From: Arcanobacterium sp.
GTDB lineage: Bacteria; Actinomycetota; Actinomycetes; Actinomycetales; Actinomycetaceae
DNA length: 62,615 nucleotides
Direction of reading: 5' to 3'
NCBI GenBank assembly: GCA_022783665.1
Contig: JALFZJ010000065.1
Span: 1 to 62,615, forward strand
Shown one piece after another: positions 17,547 to 26,145 of this stretch. Numbering within the stretch: the stretch's first letter is position 1; every line of letters starts with the position of its first letter. The translations under genes and the position numbers were made by a program. Under the pieces are notes generated by a model. It ran no database searches and was not told the origin of the DNA. It saw only the letters and a program-made list of their open reading frames with translations.

Positions 17547-17804
17547 GTGCGAGACTGGCGAGATCAAGCTTGGCAAGACGACGATGGGCAGCGTAGCGAC
17601 GGGCAGCATGCCGATGAGCGAGGCGGTGATCCCAAAGGCGGTAATTGGCAACACGCCGATGGGCAGACCCACCATAACCAGGATCTAGAAGGCGAGCTTG
17701 AGCGGATGCGGAGCCAGTCACGCCGCACGGTTGTGATCATCGTTAGTGTGATGGCGCTTTTGGTATTAGTTTCGCTTGTAGGCTCGTGGATTAACGCCAG
17801 CTAG
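17547..17804 (+). CDS. Small single-pass membrane protein, unknown
   Basis: 85 aa from a GTG preceded by GAGTGAGGAA. The first 60 residues are strongly hydrophilic (Asp/Gly/Gln/His-rich), then a basic SRR leads into one hydrophobic helix (VVIIVSVMALLVLVSLVG) and a short tail, giving a probable inside-out single-pass topology. I recognise no family. A shorter version from the ATG near residue 54 would leave only the helix. The acyltransferase gene follows 70 bp later on the same strand. Confidence 0.45.
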   Translation: MRDWRDQAWQDDDGQRSDGQHADERGGDPKGGNWQHADGQTHHNQDLEGELERMRSQSRRTVVIIVSVMALLVLVSLVGSWINAS

Positions 17805-17874
17805 GCGCACGGCTACACTAGAACAGAGCGCGAACACAGCACAATACGTGATTACGGCAGAAGGAAGGACGCCC

Positions 17875-18564
17875 GTGAACATTAAGAAAACAATTTCTAG
17901 GATTTTCCAAAAGGCATATCCTTTGGATCTTTCTGTGGAGCCGCTACCCCGAAAAGCTGTGGTGATCGGCGCGCCACACACCTCCATGTTTGATGCGGTG
18001 TTAATGCTTGTGGCTTTTTGGGATCAAGGGCGAGATTTGAAGTTCCTTATCAAGGATTCTTTTTTGAAAAAGCCTGTGGTAGGGCCGCTGCTGCGCTCGT
18101 TCGGTGGCATCCCTGTGGATCGTAGCCATCCAAATGGGGTTGTGGGATCGATTGTGGAGCAGGCCAAGGCAAGCGATGATTTCATTTTAGTGCTCGCTCC
18201 GGAAGGAACACGCGCGAAGAAAGACTACTGGCGCTCAGGGTTTTACTATATTGCTCAAGGCGCGAATCTGCCGATTCACTTTGGTTTCATCGATAAAGGC
18301 AAACTACATGCCTACGGGTGGAAGGATTCCATTCGAGTTTCGGGCGATGTAGTTGCAGATATGGATAAGATTCGTGCGTTTTATGCCGATAAGTCAGGTT
18401 TGCGCCCAGAATTAAAGACGCCGCCCCTGCTTCGAGTTGAGGTAGAAGACGCCACAGACTCTGGGGTACGTAGCGGGACGGTGGGTGCCGATGGCGCACC
18501 GATTGAAGGGCCTGTGCTCGCCGCAACAGATCCAGACGAGCATGCGGTGCATGTGAACGATTGA
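17875..18564 (+). CDS. PlsC-type 1-acylglycerol-3-phosphate acyltransferase
   Basis: Membrane-associated acyltransferase of phospholipid synthesis or lipid remodelling. The HxxxxD catalytic motif is HTSMFD (H35-D40), and the glycerol-phosphate motif is PEGTR (109-113); GGIPVDR lies between. The GTG at 17875 directly follows AAGGAAGGA, so it is preferred to the ATG-like start 27 nt upstream. The C-terminal 60 residues are acidic and look unstructured. The acyl acceptor cannot be deduced. Confidence 0.9.
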   Translation: MNIKKTISRIFQKAYPLDLSVEPLPRKAVVIGAPHTSMFDAVLMLVAFWDQGRDLKFLIKDSFLKKPVVGPLLRSFGGIPVDRSHPNGVVGSIVEQAKASDDFILVLAPEGTRAKKDYWRSGFYYIAQGANLPIHFGFIDKGKLHAYGWKDSIRVSGDVVADMDKIRAFYADKSGLRPELKTPPLLRVEVEDATDSGVRSGTVGADGAPIEGPVLAATDPDEHAVHVND

Positions 18565-18882
18565 TTGCACATCGGGCACATTGGCTGGCGCGCAACGGCG
18601 TGTTGATTGAAGGCTCACCGGCATGTTGATTGTTTGCGCACGGGCAACTTTGGGCTTGGATACACGCGTTCGGATTGGGTGAATGCGAGCGCAACTGCGT
18701 GGCTGGATCGATGCACGTGTGGCTATGTTGCAGGGCGATGAGCAGCGCCGCTGCATGGCAGAACGAACGGCAGTGCGGCTGCGCGCTAGGGCAAGCAGAA
18801 GCGGCGCTGCGTGGTTCGATCACGCCGAACGCCGGTGGCGGGCTCGATGTTCTCGATGGTGCTGAGTAGGTAAGGACGCGCA
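18565..18882. other. Gene-free stretch
   Basis: 318 bp between the acyltransferase and HD genes. Overlapping short frames are Arg/Cys/Trp-rich and match no family. A ribosome-binding site (TAAGGA) for the next gene is at the right edge. Nothing else recognised. Confidence 0.5.
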
Positions 18883-19578
18883 ATGGATAATTACGGGCAG
18901 TTTTCGTCATTCGATGAATTGCGAGGAGCGGCGCGAGCTGAGCTTCACGCGCATCTCTTTTCGCGCGAACACGTCAAGCTGGGCTCACGGCGCTACCGTT
19001 TCGAACATTGCCTGCGGGTTGCCAAGATCGGTGCACACGTGGCACGCAAGGAAGATCTCGATGCCGAAGAGCTAGAGTTGGCGTGTTTACTCCACGATAT
19101 TGGCAAGTACGACGCTGAATTCCCTGTAGATCATGGGCGCGCTGGTGCACTGATCGCCACAGACGTGCTATGCGGCTTCGGGCTGAGCCAGGCGGTGGTG
19201 GGCGAAATTGCTCAAGGAATCGCGATGCACACTGATGGATTGTGCAACATTCGCGCTGACGCCCAAGGTAGCTCGCGCGATGCAACTGGGCGCGAGTACA
19301 TGCACTTTGATAGCGCGCCATCTGTGTTGGCCCGATCTGTAGGCGATTGCGACAATATCGATCGCTTTTCCGTATATCGAATCTACGACACGTTGCGCTA
19401 CTTCAATTTCCTTGATCAATCTACGTCTGAACAAATCGATACTGTGAACGAGTATCTCAGTACGCTCGAACGCCAGCGCGAATACACGTGCGCCACTGAT
19501 TATGCACAGAAGATGTGGATCGAGGCTCTCGACTATCAGAAAGGTTATTTTGAGCGGCTGCTTGCACAGATCAGCTAG
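18883..19578 (+). CDS. HD-domain phosphohydrolase family protein
   Basis: 231 aa. The metal-dependent HD fold is seen in EHCLRVAKIG (H42), the paired HD in LLHDIGKYD (H71, D72), and downstream His/Asp residues (IAMHTDG, SVGDCDNIDRFSVYRIYD). Similar proteins are annotated as HD-domain hydrolases acting on nucleotides; the substrate is unknown. Ribosome-binding site TAAGGA upstream. The 3' end converges on the repeat-containing region downstream of dnaB. Confidence 0.85.
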   Translation: MDNYGQFSSFDELRGAARAELHAHLFSREHVKLGSRRYRFEHCLRVAKIGAHVARKEDLDAEELELACLLHDIGKYDAEFPVDHGRAGALIATDVLCGFGLSQAVVGEIAQGIAMHTDGLCNIRADAQGSSRDATGREYMHFDSAPSVLARSVGDCDNIDRFSVYRIYDTLRYFNFLDQSTSEQIDTVNEYLSTLERQREYTCATDYAQKMWIEALDYQKGYFERLLAQIS

Positions 19579-19762
19579 CCGCAAGGGAGTGAACTGCGCA
19601 TGATGAGTTAGGGCTTAGCGAGTAAGCGGTTGCGATCAACTCGTGGAGATCAGCGAAAGACTCCTCCGTGCCAGTAATCGTCTCATGAGTAGTAGTGAAC
19701 AACTCGTGCGCAACAGTGATCGACTCCTCCGTATCAGCAATCGACTCTTGCTCGTCTACCAT
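19571..19762 (-). CDS. Possible small repeat protein downstream of dnaB
   Basis: 63-aa frame whose ATG overlaps the last codons of dnaB in another frame, a position suitable for coupled translation. Residues 6-47 are two degenerate 21-aa repeats (ESIADTEESITVAHELFTTT and ETITGTEESFADLHELIATA), with 11 of 21 positions identical, acidic and helical in character. No family recognised. It may instead be a non-coding tandem repeat at the end of the dnaB transcript. Confidence 0.3.
   Translation of the reverse strand: MVDEQESIADTEESITVAHELFTTTHETITGTEESFADLHELIATAYSLSPNSSCAVHSLAAS
19633..19753. repeat. Two degenerate 63-bp tandem repeats
   Basis: Two units with a 63-bp period (about 19633-19690 and 19696-19753) share words such as CAACTCGTG and GACTCCTCCGT at matching positions. 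They underlie the 21-aa repeats of the small frame after dnaB. Confidence 0.65.
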
Positions 19763-21117
19763 TCATTGGCGGAGTCAGGAGCGATATTTGCGAAGCGTGC
19801 GCGGTTGCCTTGAAACATCAGCTCTACTGATCCAGTAGGCCCTGCGCGGTGCTTACCTATGATGATTTCTGTGGGCGGCTGATCCATTGAGCCGGGATCT
19901 GAATCTTTACGATGAATCAGCAAGATCACGTCGGCGTCTTGTTCCAAAGAACCAGATTCGCGCAGATCCGCCACTTGCGGTTTTTTATCTTGCCGAGCCT
20001 CAGGATTACGGTTCAGCTGTGCGACCGCAATGATCGGAATATCGAGCTCTTTGGCTAGAAGTTTGATAGACCGTGAGAAATCTGAAACCTCTTGCTGGCG
20101 TGATTCTGGGGTACGGCCACCAGAGGTGAGGAGCTGCAAATAGTCGATCACGATCATTTCGATGTTGTGCTGCTGGCGCAGGCGGCGCGCCTTGGCGCGG
20201 ATCTCCGTCATCGTAAGGTTCGGTGAGTCATCTACAAATAGTGGGGCGTTAGCCATCTTATCGAAGGCCTTAACGATCATCTCCCACTGATTCGTATTGA
20301 GGTCACCTTTGATGAGGTTATTCAAGAACACGTTCGACTCTGCCGCAAGGATACGCATTACAAGCTCGGTGCGGTTCATTTCGAGTGAGAAGAAAGCTAC
20401 GGGACGCCCCTCTTTGATCGCGGCGTGGCGGCAAAAATCCATAGCCAGCGTGGATTTACCCATACCTGGGCGCGCAGCCACGATAATCATTTGTGACGAT
20501 CGTAGACCGTTGAGTTTATCGTCAAGCTCGGTGAAGCCTGTGGCTAAGCCGGCCAGTCCGCCGTCTCTCGATGAATTCTTTTCAAGCTCTTCAGCTACTT
20601 GAGGCACAATATCGCGCAACACCTGGTAGTCGGTTTTAATGTGGGACTCTGCCACTTGGAACATTTCGTGTTGGGCGATTTCCATAAGGCCATTGACGTC
20701 GCCGCCATCGGTGTTATAGCCGAGCTGTACGATTTTCGTGCCCACATTCACCAGGGCGCGGAGTTTCGCCTGATCCACCACGAGTTGTGCATAGTAGCCG
20801 GCGTTTGCTGACGTGGGAACCTGCTCAGGCAGGGTGGAGATATAAGCGCGCCCACCTATGGCTTCGAGTTCACCGTTGCGCTCGAGTTCGGCGCTGACGG
20901 TGACGGCATCTGCCGGTAGGCCTTCTGAGAAGAGCTGGATGATGGTGTGAAAGATCTTGGCGTGGGCTGGGCGATAGAAATCGGATTCGTGGAGAATTTC
21001 GACGACGTCTGCGATCGCGTCTTTGTTCATCAACATGCCGCCCAGTACCGACATTTCGGCCTGGATGTTTTGTGGTGGGGTACGTTCGAACGCATTACTC
21101 ACCGTTTGTGCTGCCAT
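19756..21117 (-). CDS. dnaB: Replicative DNA helicase DnaB
   Basis: Hexameric 5'-3' helicase of the replication fork. With the ATG at 21117 (preceded by GGGAGGAAG) the protein has 453 aa: N-terminal domain 14-110 (PPQNIQAEMSVLGGML), linker, then the RecA-like domain with Walker A ARPGMGKST (215-223) and later VIDYLQLL and the arginine-finger region near KHRAGPTG. No intein is inserted, unlike in some actinobacterial dnaB genes. An upstream in-frame start would add 66 unlikely residues running through the DnaA-box region. rplI, a frequent neighbour, is absent. Confidence 0.97.
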   Translation of the reverse strand: MAAQTVSNAFERTPPQNIQAEMSVLGGMLMNKDAIADVVEILHESDFYRPAHAKIFHTIIQLFSEGLPADAVTVSAELERNGELEAIGGRAYISTLPEQVPTSANAGYYAQLVVDQAKLRALVNVGTKIVQLGYNTDGGDVNGLMEIAQHEMFQVAESHIKTDYQVLRDIVPQVAEELEKNSSRDGGLAGLATGFTELDDKLNGLRSSQMIIVAARPGMGKSTLAMDFCRHAAIKEGRPVAFFSLEMNRTELVMRILAAESNVFLNNLIKGDLNTNQWEMIVKAFDKMANAPLFVDDSPNLTMTEIRAKARRLRQQHNIEMIVIDYLQLLTSGGRTPESRQQEVSDFSRSIKLLAKELDIPIIAVAQLNRNPEARQDKKPQVADLRESGSLEQDADVILLIHRKDSDPGSMDQPPTEIIIGKHRAGPTGSVELMFQGNRARFANIAPDSANEW

Positions 21118-21772
21118 CTTTTCTTCCTCCCTAGTTAAGTATGCACGATGGATGTAATACGTGCTGTGCAGGGAAATAAAGATGCGAAAGTCAAATACAG
21201 TAATGTGCGTAAATGTGGATACTTGAAGTATTTCTGTGGATACACGCCGGCGTATCTGTGTATAGATCGTTGATAAGTGTGTAGTTTTTCCACATAAACC
21301 GGCGCAGTAATCCACATCTGTGGATTACTTGCCTCAAATCGGCGAGTTTTTGCCAACAGCCTTATCCACATCCGTGGAAAACACACTTGCTCAAGTATTG
21401 CGTAATTCACCCGGTAATATGTACTACTTCAAGTTAGTCACGCGTGTACTCCCCCGCGTGTCGCGGTCTGGCAAAAAGACTCGGATGACATACACAGCAT
21501 GGTCTCTCGATCGATGCCATGCCGACGTGATGTATACGGAACATACACACGACGAGTGGGTTGAAACACTTCCCGCATGTGACTTTGGTTGCTTTGATAC
21601 AGTGGAAACACTGTTGGATAGAGGCGAGTAGGTTGCCGCCTCTGGTTTCAGTCTTTTACTCATGTTTTTCACTTGAACTCACACAGCAATTTCTTTAGGG
21701 GAGTACGATGGGTAGATTCCGTCGATATTCGCTCCGCGCACGCACGGTACAAACGCACGGTACAATGCGGGT
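21118..21772. other. dnaB-MATE intergenic region
   Basis: 655 bp between divergent dnaB and MATE genes. Contains the DnaA-box cluster in its left half. A 103-aa plus-strand frame (21320-21631) begins inside the boxes, lacks a ribosome-binding site and resembles nothing known, so it is not called. Near 21745-21770 a short direct repeat (CGCACGGTACAA type) precedes the MATE start. Confidence 0.55.
21214..21370. promoter_or_regulatory. DnaA-box cluster upstream of dnaB
   Basis: Six sites in 157 bp: TGTGGATAC (21214-21222 and 21235-21243), TTTTCCACA (21286-21294), TAATCCACA (21308-21316), TGTGGATTA (21319-21327) and a perfect TTATCCACA (21362-21370). The fourth and fifth form a perfect inverted repeat with 10-bp arms (21307-21316 and 21319-21328) and a 2-bp centre. 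It sits about 100-250 bp before the dnaB start, so DnaA control of dnaB is the simplest reading. Confidence 0.65.
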
Positions 21773-23092
21773 GTGAGTGAAGAGAAGAGCATAGGCCGCC
21801 AGATCGTGCAACTGGCGCTCCCTTCGCTTGCCACACTCCTGGTTGAGCCACTTCTTGTGCTCATTGATTCGGCGATGGTGGGCCACCTTGGCACCGATCC
21901 TCTTGCCGGCCTCGCGGTTGCCTCCACGATCGTCACCACTATCGTGGGAATCTGTATCTTCTTAAGCTACGCAACTACAGCCGCTACCGCACGCCTCGTA
22001 GGCGCACACAAACCTGCCGAGGCATTACGGCACGGAATTGAAGGGATATGGCTCGCTTTTATCCTTGGCACGATCCTTGCACTAGCCCTCGGATTTGGCG
22101 CCATACCCGTCGTTGAGCTTTTCAACCCGGCGGTGAGTGTACTACCCCATGCTGTAGCCTATATTCACGCCTCGGCCATCGGCCTGCCGGCTATGCTTGT
22201 GGTGCTCGCAGCTACGGGCACTCTGCGCGGCTTCGCTGATACGCGCACGCCGCTGTGGGCGGCTACCAGTGGCGCTTTAGCCAACATTCCACTGAACTTC
22301 GTGCTGATCTACGTCGCGAACCTCGGGATCTTCGGCGCTGGTTTGGGCACTGCCATTGCCCAATTCGCCATCGCGAGTTTTCTGCTTTATCGCCTTTCGC
22401 TCACTGCGCGCGAACTTGGTCTACCCTTCACACCCTCACGTACAGGAGTGTTGAGTTCCTTGCGCGGCGGGATTCCATTGATTATTCGCACACTGTGCTT
22501 GCGCGCTGCGATTGTGCTTCAGATCGCGAGCGCCACAGCGCTTGGAACCACCGCACTCGCCAGCAATCAGATCGTGATGACGATGTGGAACTTCGCCGCA
22601 TTCGGGCTTGACGCCCTCGCTACCGCCGCGCAAATTCTCGTGGGTCAAAGTCTTGGCACACGCGACGTCTCCCGAGTACGCGAGGTGCTTTCCGTGTGTA
22701 TGCGATGGGGGCTTGGTATCGGCATGGCTACAGGGTTGCTGTTCTTTGCGGCGTCTTGGATTGTACCCGTGTTGATCACGCCCGATAGTGGGGTATCAAC
22801 GCTCGCAACGCATGTGATGTGGATAGTTGCGCTCGCGCTTCCCGTTGCTTCATTAGCGTATATGTTAGACGGCGTTCTCATCGGTGCCGGCGATACACGC
22901 GCTCTCGCCGTCTACATGATGCTCAGCCTTGTCGTGTTTGCACCTTTGGCTGTTGTGATTATGACGCGCGCATCGAGCTTTGAGTCGGCGGGCTTGTATT
23001 GGCTGTGGGGTGCCTATGCGTTTGTCTTCATGGCAATGCGTGCCGGCACAATGATTCGGCGCGTACGCGGCACCGACTGGATGGGTATATAA
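21773..23092 (+). CDS. MATE-family multidrug/cation exporter
   Basis: 439 aa, about 12 hydrophobic helices in two homologous halves. The N-terminal half has IGRQIVQLALPSLATLLVEPLLVLIDSAMVGHLG and a GTLRGFADTRTPLW loop; the second half repeats LVGQSLG and GVLIGAGDTRALAV. These fit the DinF-like branch, which exports drugs or metabolites using ion gradients. Starts with GTG. After TAA-TAG the same frame stays open for a further 50 codons or so (see findings). Confidence 0.93.
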   Translation: MSEEKSIGRQIVQLALPSLATLLVEPLLVLIDSAMVGHLGTDPLAGLAVASTIVTTIVGICIFLSYATTAATARLVGAHKPAEALRHGIEGIWLAFILGTILALALGFGAIPVVELFNPAVSVLPHAVAYIHASAIGLPAMLVVLAATGTLRGFADTRTPLWAATSGALANIPLNFVLIYVANLGIFGAGLGTAIAQFAIASFLLYRLSLTARELGLPFTPSRTGVLSSLRGGIPLIIRTLCLRAAIVLQIASATALGTTALASNQIVMTMWNFAAFGLDALATAAQILVGQSLGTRDVSRVREVLSVCMRWGLGIGMATGLLFFAASWIVPVLITPDSGVSTLATHVMWIVALALPVASLAYMLDGVLIGAGDTRALAVYMMLSLVVFAPLAVVIMTRASSFESAGLYWLWGAYAFVFMAMRAGTMIRRVRGTDWMGI

Positions 23093-23445
23093 TAGTTGAA
23101 CTTCATAGGTGAAGATCTTTTGTTTCGCCACTTCGAACAAACGATCGACGTCTTCGAGCATAATAATGCGCCTGATTCAAAATCGAAGCAACAGACGCAA
23201 CCCCCTAACGATAGTGAGCTCGAAGGTTCTGTATTGGGAAAGCAACGATGGCGGTAAGACTTGGCTAGAGTTGCGTTAGGCCGCCGTGGACCATCATGAG
23301 GCATCCGGGTAACGACGAGATGTGCGCCGATAGGGGATCGTTGGGGCTCGCTCACAGACGAATACAAACACAGACAAATCCCAGCGAGCGAATCTTTTCC
23401 CGAACCCCGTACAATGAGCTCGATGACGGCGGTAGGAGCGGGTTC
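23093..23445. other. Region with possible gene remnants
   Basis: 353 bp. Right after the MATE stop codons the same frame stays open from a TTG at 23096 for just over 50 hydrophilic codons, and on the minus strand a short frame starting near 23161 reads IIMLEDVDRLFEVAKQ. Neither is long enough to call. The rest shows nothing, apart from AGGAG ahead of the DUF1801 gene. Confidence 0.4.
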
Positions 23446-23817
23446 ATGGACGAGTTCAACGATTATCTTGAGGCGATTGACGACGCGCCCGTGCGAGAGC
23501 GCGTCTCTACCGTTCTCGCATGGGTTGCGCAACGCTATCCGAAACTCGAACGCCGCATCGCATGGAACCAGCCGATGTTCATAGACCACGGCACCTTTAT
23601 CCTCGGGTTTTCACACACGGCGCATCACCTGGCGGTGGCTCCAGAAATAGTGTTTCTTGAACCATTCCGGCACCGATTCGAACAAAGCGGTTACAGCCTC
23701 GGCAAACGGATTATTCGTATCACGCACTCTGCGCCCGTTCCCTATGACCTCCTTGAAGAGCTCATCGACGCCACGATCGAAGGCAAGAAGAATACGGCGA
23801 CATTTTGGTACAAGTAA
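23446..23817 (+). CDS. DUF1801 (YdhG-like) protein
   Basis: 123 aa, matching the DUF1801/YdhG fold throughout: an N-terminal helix pair (FNDYLEAIDDAPVRERVSTVLAWV), the RIAWNQPMF strand, FILGFSHTAHHLAVAP, and a C-terminal helix ending in a KNTATFWYK tail. Related proteins include a frataxin-like iron chaperone, but the specific role is uncertain. The ATG at 23446 has AGGAG upstream and gives the family length; an upstream in-frame start would add 50 unrelated residues. Confidence 0.85.
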   Translation: MDEFNDYLEAIDDAPVRERVSTVLAWVAQRYPKLERRIAWNQPMFIDHGTFILGFSHTAHHLAVAPEIVFLEPFRHRFEQSGYSLGKRIIRITHSAPVPYDLLEELIDATIEGKKNTATFWYK

Positions 23818-24125
23818 CGTGCATACTCGTCGTTCAGCAAGTTGAGGACGCACAGGCAAAGACGCGAATCAATAACGCAATCCATCGCTCCATAGGGGAC
23901 TGCGAAAGCCCTGATGGGGACGTGTGGCCCGTATTTATGGGCTCGCGGGTTTGGCCAATGCGACCGCCTTAAATCATGTTTTCCGAACCGCGTCGTGATT
24001 GCCGAGCACGAAAAGAGTACTCTGTCTCGACAATCTAGAATCTCAGATCTAGCTTGAACGTGCTCTTTGTGTTCACATCGGCAGCAACTATGGCAATCAA
24101 TCAGCAAGTGCCGCCCGAGCTGCGT
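23818..24125. other. Gene-free stretch
   Basis: 308 bp between the convergent DUF1801 and aldo/keto reductase genes. A minus-strand frame of 121 aa overlaps the DUF1801 gene in antisense and shows no family features. No RNA or clear terminator recognised. Confidence 0.5.
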
Positions 24126-24953
24126 CTAATTCACCAACGCCGGATCACCAGAGAGGCGGCCAGCTTCGCCCAAATCGAGAGCGTCTATCTGCTGAAGCTG
24201 CGCATCAGAAAGAACCAGCTCGGTAGCAGCTAGATTTTCAGCCACACGCGCTTTGTGCACGCTCTTCGGGAACACAATATGCCCACGAGCGATATGCCAT
24301 GCGAGCACAACCTGCGCCCAGGTGGCTCCGAGCTGCTGGGCGATGTTCCCGATTACTCCGGAGTCAAAATCTATTTTCCCGCGCCCGAGCGGCCCCCATG
24401 CTTCGATTTTGACGTCATACTCACTGGCCACGTCCACGGTTGCGCGTTGCTGAAATTGTGGATTGAGTTCGATCTGATCAACCGCAGGAATAATGCCTGT
24501 ATTGAGAATTGCCGGTAAGAAACGCTCATCGAAGTTCGAGACCCCGATTGACCGCACAAGGCCGCGATCACGCAAGCTAGCGAACGTCTCCCACGTCTCT
24601 TCGATCGGGCCGTTATTGGGTGCTGGCCAGTGGATCAGGTAGAGATCAATATAGTCGAGCCCCAGAAGCTTGAGACTCTTTTCGAATTGAGCTTCAACTT
24701 CCCTTTTTCCGCGATGGTTATTCCATAGCTTCGTCGTCACCCAGATCTCTTCGCGGGGCAAACCACTGGAACGTACAGCTTTGCCGACTGCTTCTTCATT
24801 CATATACAGCTCGGCTGTATCGATATGGCGATACCCCATTTCGAAGGCTTCAAGAACAACACGCTCCGCGTCTTCATTCGGCACCTGCCACGTTCCTAAA
24901 CCGAACTGTGGGATTATATTTCCATCATTGAGCTTGAGCTGTGGAATTGCCAT
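24126..24953 (-). CDS. Aldo/keto reductase
   Basis: NADPH-dependent carbonyl reductase, 275 aa, of the 2,5-diketo-D-gluconate reductase group. The catalytic tetrad is complete: D45 and Y50 in HIDTAELY, K75 in TTKLW, H108 in LIHWP. GVSNFDERFL and the C-terminal PKSVHKARVAENLAA phosphate-binding segment are also typical. The physiological substrate is unknown. tRNA-Thr lies just upstream on the same strand. Confidence 0.94.
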   Translation of the reverse strand: MAIPQLKLNDGNIIPQFGLGTWQVPNEDAERVVLEAFEMGYRHIDTAELYMNEEAVGKAVRSSGLPREEIWVTTKLWNNHRGKREVEAQFEKSLKLLGLDYIDLYLIHWPAPNNGPIEETWETFASLRDRGLVRSIGVSNFDERFLPAILNTGIIPAVDQIELNPQFQQRATVDVASEYDVKIEAWGPLGRGKIDFDSGVIGNIAQQLGATWAQVVLAWHIARGHIVFPKSVHKARVAENLAATELVLSDAQLQQIDALDLGEAGRLSGDPALVN

Positions 24954-24968
24954 GATTTCTCCTCTGAG

Positions 24969-25041
24969 AGCCCCCTGTCGGGCTCGAACCGACGACCTTC
25001 GCTTTACAAGAGCGGTGCTCTACCAACTGAGCTAAAGAGGC
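24969..25041 (-). tRNA. tRNA-Thr (TGT)
   Basis: 73-nt cloverleaf on the minus strand. Acceptor GCCTCTT (from 25041) pairs with AGGGGGC, D-arm GCTC-AGTTGGTA-GAGC, anticodon loop CTTGTAA with anticodon TGT, T-arm GTCGGTTCGAGCCCGAC. CCA is not encoded. Reads ACA/ACG threonine codons. Confidence 0.95.
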
Positions 25042-25107
25042 ACAGCCGCAAAATCTTGACGATCTTACAGCTCTTATATGATGCCAGAACTTTGCACAGT
25101 GCGCCAA

Positions 25108-25923
25108 TTACGAGGCATCTTCAACTACTTGATCGAGCCAAGCGCCAAAGTTCTGAGGGTTGCCCCAGGCATCTTCTTTCTCACCATTGAGCATCACCGT
25201 AGGCGTACCAGCCTGTTCTTTGAACTTTTCGGTGAAAGCTCGCGTTGCCGAATTCACGTAGTTCTTCCACTCAGTAGACTCCAAAGCATCCGGCATAGCG
25301 TCCACAACATCTTGTGGCACACCAGCTGCTTGTGCAGCAGCCACAAATTCTTCGATTGGAAGCTCTTCGCCTGCCTGCATCCTGGGGAAGATGCCCGACT
25401 GCTCACCCATCACAATGCTGTGGTAGTCATGAAGCTGTGCCGGGGCTTCTGAGGCAATATAGAACATCGCCGCTGCACCCCACGAGGATTGCTGCTGGGG
25501 GAAGATCGAAACTGGGTAAATGGTGAACTGAACGTCACCTGCCGCCATATGTGCGTCGATGGCTTCTTTAGCGCCGGCCTCAAGCTCCCAGCAGTGGATG
25601 CAGATTGTATCTTCATAGATTCCAACCTGTGGCACGTCCATCACATTAGTGGTGGCCGCACCCGTGGAATCGATGAGGATTCCGTAGTCCGCCTGCACAT
25701 TCTTAGACTCGGCCACTGCCTTCGAACCGCCTACGATCTTTACAACAGCAAAGACTACGAGTGCCAGAACCACGATTGACGAAACGATCGCAATGATTTT
25801 GTTGCGCTTAAGGCGTTTCTTTTCTTGCTCTTGGAGCAAGCGAGCCTTCTCGCGCGCTGCTTCTCTTCGCTGTTCTTTCGTCAGATTTGAGCCACTCATT
25901 CCAGGAGTCTGCTTAGATACCAT
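25108..25923 (-). CDS. Membrane-anchored DsbA-like thiol protein
   Basis: 271 aa. A charged coiled-coil-like N-terminus (15-41, many Lys/Arg/Glu) is cytosolic, one transmembrane helix spans about 42-62, and the rest is extracytoplasmic with a thioredoxin/DsbA fold. The active site is CIHC (108-111), and the cis-Pro loop is AGTPTVML. Such proteins assist disulfide formation in exported proteins of actinobacteria. AAGAGGA precedes the ATG. A partner VKOR is not in the window. Confidence 0.9.
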   Translation of the reverse strand: MVSKQTPGMSGSNLTKEQRREAAREKARLLQEQEKKRLKRNKIIAIVSSIVVLALVVFAVVKIVGGSKAVAESKNVQADYGILIDSTGAATTNVMDVPQVGIYEDTICIHCWELEAGAKEAIDAHMAAGDVQFTIYPVSIFPQQQSSWGAAAMFYIASEAPAQLHDYHSIVMGEQSGIFPRMQAGEELPIEEFVAAAQAAGVPQDVVDAMPDALESTEWKNYVNSATRAFTEKFKEQAGTPTVMLNGEKEDAWGNPQNFGAWLDQVVEDAS

Positions 25924-26145
25924 GCGTCCTCTTTCTTGGCATCGCCTACGCGCGATTCAACCAGTACAAATCGCTACCACTGTATCGGCATTACACGCCA
26001 TTATTCTACGCGAGCGGGCATATCAGCGAATGTGCTCGTCCGAGCACTACACCTCTGCGCAATACACCCATGCTGCATCGCGCTTGCCTAGGTGCGCTGC
26101 ACAGCGCTGCCTTACACTCACTGCATTGCCGCAGCAGTGTATCAG

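Noticed and set aside
17274-17675. 133-aa minus-strand frame with repeated LPI/LPV hydrophobic words
   Set aside because: Low-complexity translation of a GGGCAG-type repetitive DNA stretch, no start signal, overlaps the better plus-strand small membrane protein.
18630-18869. Two overlapping plus-strand frames before the HD gene
   Set aside because: Arg/Cys/Trp-rich composition typical of non-coding G+C-rich DNA and no start signals.
21118-21430. Chromosomal origin oriC at the dnaB DnaA-box cluster
   Set aside because: No dnaA, dnaN, rpmH or parAB in the vicinity and no clear AT-rich unwinding element; kept only as a regulatory cluster.
21320-21631. 103-aa plus-strand frame after the DnaA boxes
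   Set aside because: Starts inside the box palindrome, no ribosome-binding site, no similarity to any family I know.
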